From Neelides folsomi (taxonomy: Eukaryota; Arthropoda; Collembola; Neelipleona; Neelidae), in the NCBI GenBank assembly GCA_034687125.1, contig JAQGBZ010000424.1:1-50535 (forward strand): a DNA stretch of 50,535 bases. The letters are read 5' to 3'. Both the position numbers and the translations under genes were made by a program. Below are positions 1 to 12,200 of this stretch, piece by piece (the first letter of the stretch is position 1; each line of letters begins with the position of its first letter). A model generated the notes under the pieces. That model worked only from the letters and a program-made list of their open reading frames with translations, was not told the DNA's origin and made no database searches.

Positions 1-585
1 TAGCATAGTTGAATTAGTATTAAAACATTTACCTTATATTTAAAATCGAATATCCCCACATTCTTCAATTATACCTGAATATATGTATCAAATCATACCT
101 AATTGATCATTCATAATATTAATTAGATAAGAGTGCTATCTTAGGATTTAAGCTCATTGCTAAATATATAAAGTTTGTTAATTGGTAAAAGTTTTTAATA
201 AAATCCTTAAGGCAAGTCCTTGTAAGCACTGCAAAGTTAAGCTTTAAATCCTCGGAAGGGTAAGTTTTTTCACGGAAATATATTGACAATCGTCGTACAA
301 GGTTGACTTCTCAAGTTTTTTACCTTCATTATAATAATGTATTTAAACCACTCATAAATGCCTATACTTTATAAAAAGTTGAGTTGAACAAGTCGATGCC
401 TTAAGCGAAGGACGCCAAGTTAATAATTACTCAATTTAAACATTTTCCAGGAATTATTATATTTAGAAAACTTCCAATGTATTCCAATCGAAATTGGCTC
501 AATCATGAAAGTACCATTTTTGTACGATGTTCAAATTGGCTGTATTGAATATATTGTTGGTCTTGGGCAGGGTGGCCATTAGTTC
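1..585. other. AT-rich non-coding stretch at the window edge
   Basis: I see no coding exon here. The sequence is AT-rich with many stops in all frames. It could be intron or flank of a gene lying to the left of the window. Confidence 0.5.
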
Positions 586-825
586 TCATTCGAGATTTAG
601 AAAGGTCTTTGGGCCTGCGTTGGTTTCTTGAAGTTGGGAGGCGGAAGTCAGTCGAGGAGCGTCGGTGGGGACGAGAGGTTCTTCGCGTCGTCTCTCCATG
701 GTCAAACTCCCGTCCAAGTAAGGCAAATCTCCTCTGTTGCGAAAAAGAGCTGGCCCAGTGGCCTCGTTGGGGAAAAGTAAAAGTGACCCCAAAGTCTCGC
801 CGTCTGCCGCCCCCCTTTTCGCCAT
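586..825 (-). CDS. Candidate small ORF (79 aa) in a GC-rich island
   Basis: A minus-strand ORF begins with an ATG in a strong context (AAAATGGCG) at 823-825 and ends at a stop at 586. It lies in an island far richer in G and C than its surroundings (about 545-860). The predicted protein starts MAKRGAADGE, has an Arg/Glu-rich centre and no motif I know. The frame stays open upstream to 873. The other strand and another minus frame are also open here, as expected for GC-rich DNA, so coding status is unproven. Alternatives are a promoter or untranslated first exon of the membrane-protein gene to the right: on the + strand there is a donor-like GTAAGG near 717. Confidence 0.25.
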   Translation of the reverse strand: MAKRGAADGETLGSLLLFPNEATGPALFRNRGDLPYLDGSLTMERRREEPLVPTDAPRLTSASQLQETNAGPKTFLNLE

Positions 826-873
826 TTTTACTTTTACCCCTCCAAATGCATTTTTGACCCACTTGGACCGCAA

Positions 874-2229
874 AGGTTCAAAAACACGTTATTTCCTCCA
901 TTCCCCCCAATGAGCGTTAGAAATTAGAAAATCCCTTCAACATGTTTCGTTTGCTCAATTATCATGAACTTGATCTCCTTTTAGTTTCATCAAACTATTA
1001 ATTCCTATGCACTTCCAACCTACATTGATAAAGAATGTACACCCACGGATAATGTATGTAGTACATCAATTGTCTCATTTGTCAAACTACTCACAATTGA
1101 GTTTAAGTTATATGGAGCCATAAAACCAATTGCTGTTTTAAATATTAATAATAAATGATTCCTTAATGAGGTTTGGTAGTTTAAAATAATGATCCATTAG
1201 TTTTGGTATGATTCAAGTCAGCGAATCTTTTTTTAATGCATGAAGCAATATGTAATCTTTACAAAGAATGTATTTCTTAAAGTGTGTCAAACCAAGTGCT
1301 AAAATACTCATTGACAGTCTCATCAATTGGTTCCTATATAATCTACGTTGCATTAAACATAAGGAGCTAAACGCCTATGTAAATAACCTACTTTTTCATT
1401 TTCTATTTTTTACATTACTCATACATTAAGATAGGCTCTCAAATATGTCTGTTTAATATCGAGAAATTGATATAGAAGATTTTATATCGTAAGGTAAGGG
1501 ATTTTTATATCGTAAGGAAATAATCTAAACATTTTCCAGAAAATGATATTTAATATTGATTCTAATCTTGAATAAATAATGAAAATGTGATGAGGGTAAA
1601 TACTTGTTGCTTTTTATATATTACAAATTTGCATTACAAATTGTGTAAATATTTGATACTTTTAGATTCGTTAAATTTATTGAGTTTATTGGAGAATTGA
1701 GAAAGAATTTAATTGCGGAAGTGAAGGAATTTATTGAGAAATGTGTAAGGGGTTTGTAAAGCAAAACTCTCCATGTGGTTTTTGAGCTCTCATTAAAAAA
1801 AGTGAATCATAAGGAGCAAATGTTCCAATTGCGAGCTTGAGAATAAACAACTTGAAAAGAAACAAATAAAATAACATAGAGACATGCAAAACAGCAAAAC
1901 GTGTTGAGAAGATGCGCCTTCATCATTTTAACATTTTCCTCATTCAAATAACATGGCGTGCAATTCCACGAATTCCCATACCCAAAACACATAAATGAAT
2001 TATAGCATGAGGAATTTAAGAATTGATGTTTAAACATTAATTAATTATATCATTAAATAGGTAATGAATGTCGTGTTTATTCAAAAAACTACTCATATAT
2101 TTATAACAGTCTACTAAATGGAAAACCCAAAGATTCTGAATTATTAAAAATTTAAACATTATTCGATTGTTTATCTTTAATAACATTTCCTTAATGCTTA
2201 ATAAGACTTTTTGTTTAATTTTCCAGGAT
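874..2229. other. Non-coding stretch upstream of the PPxY membrane protein
   Basis: AT-rich sequence with no convincing exon. A short tandem duplication containing TTATATCGTAAGG lies at about 1485-1520. The stretch ends in an acceptor-like TTTTCCAG at 2219-2226, just before the first coding exon, so part of it is probably a 5' UTR intron. Confidence 0.5.
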
Positions 2230-5200
2230 ATGGTTGATGGAGAAAATGTGGAACGTGGAGTTCGCAGCGATTCATTCCCAATCTCCCCTCTTTCCCATGC
2301 AGATTCAATGGAACGAAGGACGCAAAGAATCTACAGATACGGAATTGGACTTGTTTGTCTCGGAGCTTCACTTAATTGGCTAGGATTTGCACAGGTTCTT
2401 AATTTATATTAAAAACTAAATCTTTAATATAAAACTAATATTAAGATAGAATTATATTTCAATAAGAGATTAAGATAAAAATTAATTAAAAAGATTTTAT
2501 TTTCATTTTGAAACCATTTAAAATAAATTCTTAAGCCATAAGCCAAAATCATATGTTTCATGGGAAGTAAAAATGTGTATGGCTGGGATAGGAAATGTAA
2601 GAGAACTATCAAAGCCATAAAATGGAATAATTATCCGTGGTTGAAGCCCTACTTATGTGCGACTATTCCAGCAATTCCAAGAGAAGTTGCGAAAACTTTC
2701 CCCATTAGACCTTTCAACGGAGTAATAGAAGGATTACATTACATTTTAAGCGTAAAGGGCTCATATTTCAAAAAGACCATTACAGCTAATAAAAGCGTAA
2801 GAATGATATCACGTCCCAAACCACGTCTTTATTATTCTTTATAACCTTCAGTTCATTTTAGCTTATTCATTTTATGTTAGTTTAATCAAAAACTTATTTA
2901 TCTTATGATAAATTCACAGTTTATCAAATAAATGATTCTATATTATCTAACTATGCGTAGGAATTATAATAAACACAACATTAGTCAAGCTCAACGTGAT
3001 ATTTATAGAGAATTAAAGCGATATAGGAGGAAGCTAAATTAATATAGGACAATTTGTGATGTCAAGAAATAACGAGCATTTATGGCATTAGTATGAGATG
3101 GAAATCTTCATTAAAACTCTAGAAATAATTAATTCAATTTTGTTCATTTAGGACATTAAGGGAGGAGATTGAATTAATTCCTTCATTTGCCCTTCTTGGG
3201 TTTTACTTTTGCGCCCTTTGAAGTTGAGTTTTTGTTGGAATTGACACTAATGAGAGTGGAATTAGGAGGATTTGAACCATATTTAGTCAACAGAGTGAAT
3301 TGGAGAACTAATTAACTTTGTATGTTTTCAGGGTGCGGGATACGTGGATCCGCTCCGATACTTGGGAGTTGCCTGTGTAATCAGCGGATCTTTCTCTGTT
3401 TGTTTGGCCATGTGCCGTTGGCTCGGACGCCCAATTTCATCACATTCAGATCGGCAAAGGCTGAACGTAATTTATTGCTTTTAATATTTTTCCTTCCAAT
3501 TTTTCATTTTCTTTATCACTTACTAATGTGATGATGATTTATTAATTTTTATTCTGTCAAAATATGACTTTAACTCAATGTATGTTATTTTAACTCAGGT
3601 TATTTTAACTCAATGATATTCGATTTTAAGTCATAAAAAGTTCTATCAGTGTAAATAAAGTATAAGGAATCAATGTGAATTTGAAATTCAACCTGTTCTT
3701 TTTCTTCAATTCCCCGTCAGGAGTTTTATGAAAGAAAAAGAAAATCCAATTTGATATGAAATTCAAATTCATTTCTTATGAAAAATTGGGAATACGATTG
3801 AGAATTGAGAATTCGAAATTTCCTTTGCTCTGACAAGACACAATCGAGAATTCTTGCTATATCTAATCACTTTTAAAATTATTCTGAAAGCGATTCAAGT
3901 TTCAACAATAAAGATTTCGATTGCTACATGTATAAGTATAGATTTAATACATCTTTAGGCTATAAAAGCATAGATCAAATAAAGAACAGATTTTCCTATA
4001 CCTACTTTCAACACAATGAGTATTCAATTGTCAATCTTGTAGTTCTATAGTAAAAGGTATATGAAGAAGATCAAATGCATTGTCGGGAGTTTCATTGGGC
4101 GTGTGGCAGAGCGAAGTGTCGCGAAATTGACAATAGGAATATAAAATTTCCGTTCTCTCATTTCAATCGATTCCTTCGTTCCTCATTTGTGGAGATGAAA
4201 AGGAGTCTTTGCGGATGAATTGCATTATCATTCAAAACCTCTCACTTGAATGGACTCATTGGGAGAAAGAACTTCTTGTTCCCGAACTCTGTCCGATTCT
4301 CGAGAGATCTAAATGAATTCTTGACGCATCCTTTTCACTAAATAAATAGTTATATGAAACTCGGAGTATGTTTGTTCGCATTTCCACATGTACTTTATTT
4401 AATAGACGCAGACTCAGATCAAAGAGCTATTTTCATTAATATTTTAAACAAACAACGAAATGTAATTTATGTATCATTTAAATATCATGTTGACCCATAA
4501 GAGTCAAATGTCGGAGGTTTGGGGCATAGAATATGAAAATAGTTGTAAGCAACAGTTGTTTATGATGCTTTAGAGAATTTTAATAATTTCCGTTTCTGAG
4601 TTTATTTTAATATGGGATTTGTATAATACGCCGTAGAGATTTGAAAGAATTATTGGGAGACTTTAGCGGATTTCAACCATTCTAAATTCTAACAGAAAAG
4701 ACGAAAGCCGTAAAATATATCCTGATATGCTCCGTGAATTTAAATAGAGAGAAACCTTGCGTTTACTCTATCAAAAGACTCCCGTATCACATATGTTACA
4801 TTACATACCTAAGAAGTACATATAAGGAGGAATGGTAGGGAGAATTTAGAATTTATGACATGTAGTTTATAGAGATTATAAAAGGTAATGGTATATGAGA
4901 TCAACCAGAAAATTCACTTAAAATTGTGTCGTTAAAGGAGAATGTAATAGCTGCGTGTACCAAAAGTTATGATGCAATTTCACTCCTTTATAAATTTCGT
5001 TCAATAATGGACGTCGAACAATTTGATACCCCGATTGAAAGAAAATTCAATTTAGTTTAAACTAATTGCTACTATAAAAGTTAAACAATCTTATAATGCA
5101 TTATGTCTATTACAGCCATATACTCTGCACAGCAATGTACTCTACTATACAAAGGAGTTTGTACAGTCTACGAGTCTCGTACATTATAAGTCAAATCTTA

Positions 5201-6136
5201 ATTGTTGTGAGCATTTTAAGTATTTTAGTTTCAGGTAAAGGGAAAAGTTTCCATTTTAATATTTGATATAAAATGTGCCTTAAATACAAATATATCGTAT
5301 AGAATAAAAAATATTTTTCAAGTCTAAACTCAATTATTTAGGATTTACATATAGTATATTTACTAAATAGGATTAATATGGCCAATGGATATTTTAAAGA
5401 AGAATCAGAATCAGAACATTCAAAGTGAATAATTAAATAACGATCTGTACATGTAGATAGGGACCCATATTAAATATTATAATATTGATATCAGTAGATA
5501 ACATACGAGAAAATAGCGTGGACGTTTTGTTAGACATAATTAAATTAGCAATGTGTAGTTGAAAATTGAAGATTTTATGGGTTCTTTTATTATCCAATTT
5601 GAATAGAAATTCATTATTCATAAATGCACTTTTGTATCTTCACTCCTCGTACCAAACAACTTATTGATCTTCCATAAAACTTGATTAAATTTCGAGCCTA
5701 TTATTTTCCAATAACTCATCTACAGAGTTTAACATAATATGAATTTGTTCCATGCATTGAACGGCTTGAACCCTATTATTTATTACTTTACTTTGTTAAT
5801 TTCAAACGAGCCATTTAATGAAAATTAATGATTTGATATAAAAAGGATGATCGGGGAAATTCGGATGTTCACGTTATCAACGTGTCTGTTCCAATGTTCG
5901 TGAGTGGATATGAAGACCGATGTTCGAAGCCTCCAGATTATGAAACCTTAACTTACGACCCTCCTCCATATGAAGAAGCGATGAAACTCAACTCTTCGGC
6001 TTTGCCTTCAGTTGGAGAGGAAAAGGCTTTTTTCACCCTACCTAGTCAAATGGAAGAGAAAACCGGGACACCTTTGGCAAAAGCGATCCCGCACGTTCAT
6101 CTACCGCATAATACAAGAGAAAGCAATCCAAGTTGA
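2230..6136 (+). CDS. Small two-helix membrane protein with PPxY motifs
   Basis: Three exons join in phase: 2230-2394, 3332-3466 and 5846-6136, giving 196 aa. Two hydrophobic segments (about aa 40-58 and 65-85) are followed by a cytoplasm-like tail carrying PPDY (about aa 129-132) and PPPY (about aa 139-142). PPxY motifs are the known ligands of WW domains, especially those of NEDD4-family ubiquitin ligases, so a role in membrane-protein sorting or turnover is plausible; that is inference. The start is the first ATG after a good acceptor (TTTTCCAG). The first two junctions have good consensus. The last acceptor (GATATAAAAAG) has almost no pyrimidine tract, so the start of exon 3 is less sure. 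Intron 2 is 2.4 kb and intron 1 holds an unexplained ORF. I do not recognise the family. Confidence 0.7.
2542..2844 (+). CDS. Unexplained ORF inside intron 1 of the PPxY protein gene
   Basis: The frame is open between stops for about 300 bp, with an ATG at 2560 giving 94 aa. The product has balanced composition, rich in Lys, Pro, Ile and aromatic residues, and does not look like translated AT-rich intron. A second, very basic mini-ORF of 29 codons follows at 2953-3042. No acceptor or donor ties either one to the host gene in frame. It may be a nested gene, a decayed insertion or chance. I do not recognise it. Confidence 0.25.
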   Translation, partial: AKIICFMGSKNVYGWDRKCKRTIKAIKWNNYPWLKPYLCATIPAIPREVAKTFPIRPFNGVIEGLHYILSVKGSYFKKTITANKSVRMISRPKPRLYYSL

Positions 6137-6934
6137 TCCACATTATTAAAATCACATTATTGAATATTCCTAAAGATAAGTTTATGATTTTATTATAATG
6201 TATAAATGATACATTGTAAGACTTTATTATTTTATGTTGATATTTTTATAAGAAACTAATTAAAACTGAAAATCTTAATGTGCGTTTGTATGTTTATAAA
6301 TAATTAATAACGTAATGGATTATGAGTTAAGATGCAATATAATTTCATTCAAAATCTTTTGCAATATAAAATACAAAATATTTGACTTTATGATGTGAAT
6401 AAACTAATACAGATTATAGATAAATTACACTTAAATGTTGAGAATAAAGAATTTTTAATTTCGAATTATTATTATTTAATTAAGCAATTTCAATTTCAAT
6501 AGTTTAAATTACATTCAGATAATTGTCATTTAGGCATATTGACTAAATTAATTTAAATCACAGTATAATTTCGACTGTTTATCGTGATGTAAGATAGAAA
6601 TTATACAGTTCATACTAACTCACAATTAGAATGCTTGTATCGTATTATACAATTATTTAGAAAACTAAAATTAAAATTAAAAGTCAATTGAAGGTTTTTA
6701 CGATGTAATTATTATTTGATAATATTAGGACCTTTTTGCACAGCAGGTACATTAAAAGAAAATAATATTTATAATGAATTAATAAATGATAAAAGCCTCA
6801 TTTTAAAACGAGAAAAAGTATACTTACATTAAAATTGTTGCAGTCAAATGTCTATATTGGTTTATCAAATATCAGAGTTGAGGTTTTTGATATATCATTT
6901 ATTGCGAAGTTAGCTATCGTGGATCGATGGTGCA
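6137..6934. other. Intergenic stretch between convergent genes
   Basis: AT-rich sequence with no coding signal, holding the 3' UTRs of the PPxY gene and of the RING gene. AATAAA on the minus strand at 6898-6903, 32 nt beyond the RING gene stop, is a good candidate poly(A) signal for that gene. Confidence 0.6.
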
Positions 6935-7447
6935 TTAGAAATAAACTCGTCGAATTTCTTGATTTTTGATTTGCTTGCGACAAACTGGGCAATTTACATT
7001 TTCCTCGCTGCTAGCTTTTAAGTCTTCCAAACAATGAGAGCAAATGACATGACCGCATTCAAGGGCCATGAACGCAACGCCAATCTTCTTCAAAGCACCG
7101 AAAGATTCAAGGCAAATCGAACATTCTTGTTCTGTTTCCTTTTCGTCAGATTTATCCGACTGGGTGACGACGGGACGAGGAGGACCTTGACGCGTTGGAG
7201 GAGCAGAAGTTGACCGACTTTGCCCTTGCCCTTGTGAGGATTGCGCACACGGTTCATCTTTTGAAGCCAAGTAATAAGTTCCAGCAGCAAGAGCAGCCTG
7301 GTACATTCAAATAATAAGAAAGAAAGAATTATATTTAAAGTACGTGATATTATTTAATTGAATGAATAATAAACTTACACCAGCGACTGCTCCGAACAAG
7401 AAGCTGCCAAGTCCAGAAGAATTATTCTTTTGTTTCTGACCAGACAT
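6935..7447 (-). CDS. RING-finger protein with hydrophobic N-terminus (probable E3 ubiquitin ligase)
   Basis: Two exons, 7379-7447 and 6935-7297, join in phase 0 through a GTAAGT donor and encode 143 aa. Residues about 14-34 (Gly/Ala-rich, hydrophobic) may form a membrane anchor. A Ser/Gln/Pro-rich linker follows, then a C3HC4 RING finger with zinc ligands C82, C85, C104, H106, C109, C112, C126 and C129. The protein ends in RRVYF just after the RING. Such domains recruit E2-ubiquitin, so it is probably a small E3 ligase; its target cannot be inferred. The ATG follows directly after an acceptor-like TTTAATTTAG, and a GTAAAA donor at 7541 suggests an untranslated first exon with a short intron (7448-7541). 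Confidence 0.85.
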
Positions 7448-7542
7448 CTAAATTAAATGATTTACAATTCATATTTCAAATAGCTTTAAGAATAATACCA
7501 TATTTTAATGTTAACTAATAAAAAAATATAAGATCTTTTACC

Positions 7543-9285
7543 TCGGGTAATTAAATTATATTTTTATGCAATAATAACGACGTAATTCATGCGAGATTTA
7601 TTCTTCAACAATCGAAAAATGGGAATGGGAATCTAAACCTTTATGACTCATAAGTTCTATTATTTAGTATGCAAGTTAAAATACTAATGTTCGAGATCGC
7701 CCCTTCAAAGACGCAAGTTCAAATAGAAATACATTACCAATATGTGAATGAGCATTTAATCAAGGATAATAGCATTTAACTAGGATATTAACTTTTATAT
7801 GAAATGAAGCAATATAAGTTTTGCTTTTAATTTTAAACATTTATTTTAGACAATCAATTTACCGAAATTACAAAACAACACAATTATAGCCTATGTTTTA
7901 ACATATAGGCAGGTGAGCAGTTTGAATGCTAATTATGCGAATGAGGAACGAATAATATGCTAATGACGATAGTTACTCTTTTAACTTTAATTAACTTTTA
8001 TTTAAATATTTCTATTTACTGAAATTACAATAATACTACTTGCTATAAAATACAATGCTTTGACATGTACCAATACTTTGACCAAATGATGTGTGTATAA
8101 AATTGATTAAACGGCTCACAATCAGTCAAATAATGTTAATTACACTTTTAATTTTCAATACTGATGTAGTACTTCCTTCATTTCTTTATACCAATACATT
8201 GGGAAAATTGAGATAATAAACAATAAAAGTTAAACAAATATTAGGTAATTGTAATTTAATGAAAATTTTACTGTATTAGTGCATTTCAACTAAAATACCT
8301 ACAAATGTACAATAACAATTATCCTTTGGCACAATGACATTTTACATTTAATAACATGTTTTATATTAACATTAATGTGGTATACTTTATTGAATAAATT
8401 TAATTGGTGTTGATAAATAATGTGGAAACTTAATTCAAATAGCTGAATACAGGTGCTAACATTTTAGCTATATTTGGTTTCGCAAAAATGCATTATCTTA
8501 CCCATTACATTAATCCGGAATTTTATAATAATCGAAGAAGAAAATGAAAGAAATAGAAAATGGATTGTTTCATAACCCACACTTAATGCTCCACTCTCGA
8601 AAAGGATCATAATGGTGGTTGAAAGATAATGAGAAGGGCATTTTGAAATTGTTCCTTAATTATCCTATTTGATATGGCGCAGAGCAGCGCACCTCGCTTC
8701 ATTCACCGAAGAGAATGGGAGATAGAAAATGTGAATAATACCCCTTTGTGTTTTTTTCCCACATCCACACCTTCGCTAACACACTTGACGTGTGGTATAG
8801 GTATAGTAATAATGAGAGGTCTCGTTCACTTTGACCTCTTCTCATTTCTCATGCCGACCATTGTGAATTGGCAAAGAATGTCTTTTGTAGTAACAATCAA
8901 ACGCACACTTTTACATTTACCCAAAACTCATTCAAGACTATACAAGTGCACATATACCAATATTAAATAGTATATTTAAATACCACATTTGTACATTCAT
9001 TGTTAACAAACCCTTAATGGAAAATTATTAAAGCGAATATAAATAATTGAAATTGTGAATTATTTTACTTTGTCAGTCTATTCCTATAATTCTTAAAGTG
9101 TTATTGAGAGAGTGAGAGAGAAACCAAATGAAAAATAATAACTGATTCTTATTGCATAATGCATAAAGGTAAATGAGGGTTATTGAAGGCGTTGAAGCTC
9201 GAACGACCTGAGAGCTTTCTCAGACATAAACACATAAATACAAGTGTCATTTTGGTAAATTTGAATAAGGAAGTTCTTCATGGTG
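7543..9285. other. Intergenic stretch
   Basis: AT-rich. The side next to the RING gene probably holds its promoter. A 98-codon plus-strand ORF at 8674-8970 has no recognisable domain and no splice support, so I leave it out. GA-rich short repeats occur near 9105-9125. I see no RNA gene. Confidence 0.5.
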
Positions 9286-12200
9286 TCAATATTGTCTTCC
9301 TACATATTTGAAATCCCTCTGTGCAGCGAAACCATCTTTTCCGGCATTGTAATGAATGACTCGTCGAATGCCGAAGGGATCAACGTAGCCGAAGGATCCA
9401 ACACGGTTTGATCCCTCCGATCGCCCATCCCGTTCCGTTTCTTCTTTATGATATTGATGAGGAATTTTATAAATGAATCCTGTCCCACGGAGTCTTAATG
9501 GACTGGTGTATTTGCGAAACACATCTTCGGTAACATCTTCACCATCTAAAGAAATCAAAAAATCATAAATTAAACAATATTTGAATTTTGGCTGAGAATT
9601 TGAATGAATAATTAAATGAGATTAATTTAATAATTTTAAATACCAATATTCTTAATAGAATCCATAAATCCTGAATTTCTGGCCACAGGAACAAAAGTGA
9701 CATTCTTGGTTGAATCTCCAAGAGCGGATTTGGCAATTGGTCGACGAACGACAAGAATCGGATGTTTTCTATTCCGATTCACAGTGTTTGAAGGCGTCAC
9801 TGCCAAATTCCGCACGGAGGCTTCGCCAAGCAAGGGAACTTCAAAAGTATTCGGCTGATTTCGAACCCTTGTGGAATGTTTCATCGGGGTATGTTTGAAC
9901 CCGTTGTCTTTGGCCAACTTCATCTTTTCTTTGTCAGACTCAGCCAGGGAATTGGGTCCGACGAACTCCATGGTTGATTTCACAATCCGATAACCTTTAG
10001 AGTCAGCAATGTAATCTGTCATTCTTAAATAACCGCTTGTGTCAACCCATCCATAAGACCCGATCACCGACCCATCGTCCAATCGCCGTTCTTTCCGATA
10101 TTGACCATTGTAAGTTTGGAATTTGAAAAATCGTTCTTTGCCTTCATCAGTCTGAATGTGATATTGAGTTGGAGAGTTGTTGAAGCCTGACAAAGCCCCT
10201 TCGGCTTCATTCACCCATGTCACCACCTGTAAACAATGTAAACAAAGCTAATTAAACCTGATTTATTACCTTTGACTAATTGATTTCATCTCTTTGGTCA
10301 TGCATGTGTGGTTTAAATGTTTGCTATGATATTTATCATTCATTAAACTATTTTGGTTCAAATGAAGGAGCTTTGGGGCCGAAGGACACAAAGTTAAATA
10401 TTCATATATCTTAAGAATCTATTGGGAATTTATAGACATCCAAGGCTGAGTGATGCATTAAAACGTTACAGAAGTGGTTGAACAATTAAGTTAATGCGTT
10501 GGCCAAAGGAGGTCTAACGGGGATTCTCCAATGATCATCTTTATCTCTCCATTCTCCATAAGTGTAAGTTTACTAGGGCCAAGGATCTTGTTTTCCTCCA
10601 CCTACGATCTCCCAATGAGATGAGAAAAACATGGAGCGGGATGTTCCTCATTTCCTATTTCAAATCAGGAGAGATTATTGAATGTTCGTCCTTGGGCGTA
10701 GCCGCAATTCCCACGCTTCAAATCCTCAAACACTTGGATGACTCCTCAAATCAAAAAATGAGGATATGTAAAGCTGTAACTTGTAGTTGGAGAAGTCAAG
10801 AAGCCATGAAATGATTCACTTATTAAACTCATTATTTTTCATACACATCCTACAAATTGGATCTCACTGAACAACAATGAGCTCACTTTCAATTCTGGGC
10901 TAAATGACTGAGATATGGATGAGAATTTTGCAAGGAGTCACATTGAAGTCACAGGAATTATGAATGCTCGAATATGTATAGTTTGGAAAATGGAAAAAAT
11001 GGAAAAGCACTTAAGGATCATGTGAAGTTTTTATGATACCTCATCGTGATTTGGATGTCATGAGAAGAATATTTCTCAATTGGCTCACTTTATCGCATCT
11101 ATTACACCTTCAATCAATTGGTCAACTTTCTACCCCGTTACAGATTCCTTCAAATGAGCCAGCCATTGGCAATTCAACCACTAAATCTTTCAGGTTCCCA
11201 TCGCTCACATTAACTCCCCTTCTAGCTACAATTCTATAATGGACCAGATTAGACAATATGTAATATATTGAAATGTAAGCCCAAATCCAATCACTTTTGA
11301 AGTTAGGATATACCATAATGTATAACATTAATATAATGTCTAACTTTAAGAAGACGAAGGATTATGTATGACTGTATGAATATCAGTATCAGTAGCAAAT
11401 AAATTAAAATCATGGGTTGCATTTAATAAAGAGGCGTGTTTGAATCTTTTGAATTCCTCTTTATCTGTCAGACTTTTTGGATCGAAGATTGAACGAGTGA
11501 GTTGGAGACAAAGTGATGAGAAAAAGTTGGTTCACTTTCATTCATTTCCATTTCCTTTCAAAGGGCATTAAAATGCCCTTTAATTGGCTTTGATTGATCA
11601 GAAATTAAAATGAATCTCTCTCTCAAATCATTCCATTTTCCAACATGTTGAATGTAAACTTTTCTCCGTATATCGTTCATGCATTTATTGTATTTACTAT
11701 ACTCTTCATACATACTCTATGTTCAGAATGTTGTTTACTTCAATTTCCCTTTTGGTTAATGTTTTTACTTTAATGACTATTAAGTTGCTTTTAAATGATA
11801 TTAACCACTTAAGTATAAATTGATAAAATCAAAGGTTAGGTAAAAGTTAAGTCAATGATTGTAATTAAGTGAGAAAAAAATGGTTAATTCATTGTTAAGC
11901 TCGCAAATTGTTGGATTGCATAAATATTTTATATTTTTGAGTTAATAGTGTGTAGGATTTTTGAGGGAATTTGAGCTTAAGTTTGGTTGTATTTAATGGT
12001 ATAATTGCAGGTGGAAATAACTCAAGGATTTCTTTATCTCATTTAATAAGGTGTAGTTCCATAATGAGCATCCCTTCACTCAATACATCTTAACTACACG
12101 CCCTCATCACCAACTTCTTTTTTCCCTAATGGCAATGCGAGAGACTCCAAAGGGTGGAGCACACAAGAAGATAATCTATTCAAATTATTCCTTTCAAATT

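Noticed and set aside
3265..3285. tRNA-like T-arm sequence (GGTTCAAATCC on the minus strand)
   Set aside because: No matching A box, acceptor stem or cloverleaf can be formed around it.
5433..5621. 62-codon minus-strand ORF in intron 2 of the PPxY gene
   Set aside because: Asn/Ile/Lys-rich composition is what random AT-rich sequence gives.
8674..8970. 98-codon plus-strand ORF
   Set aside because: No recognisable content and no splice sites linking it to a gene.
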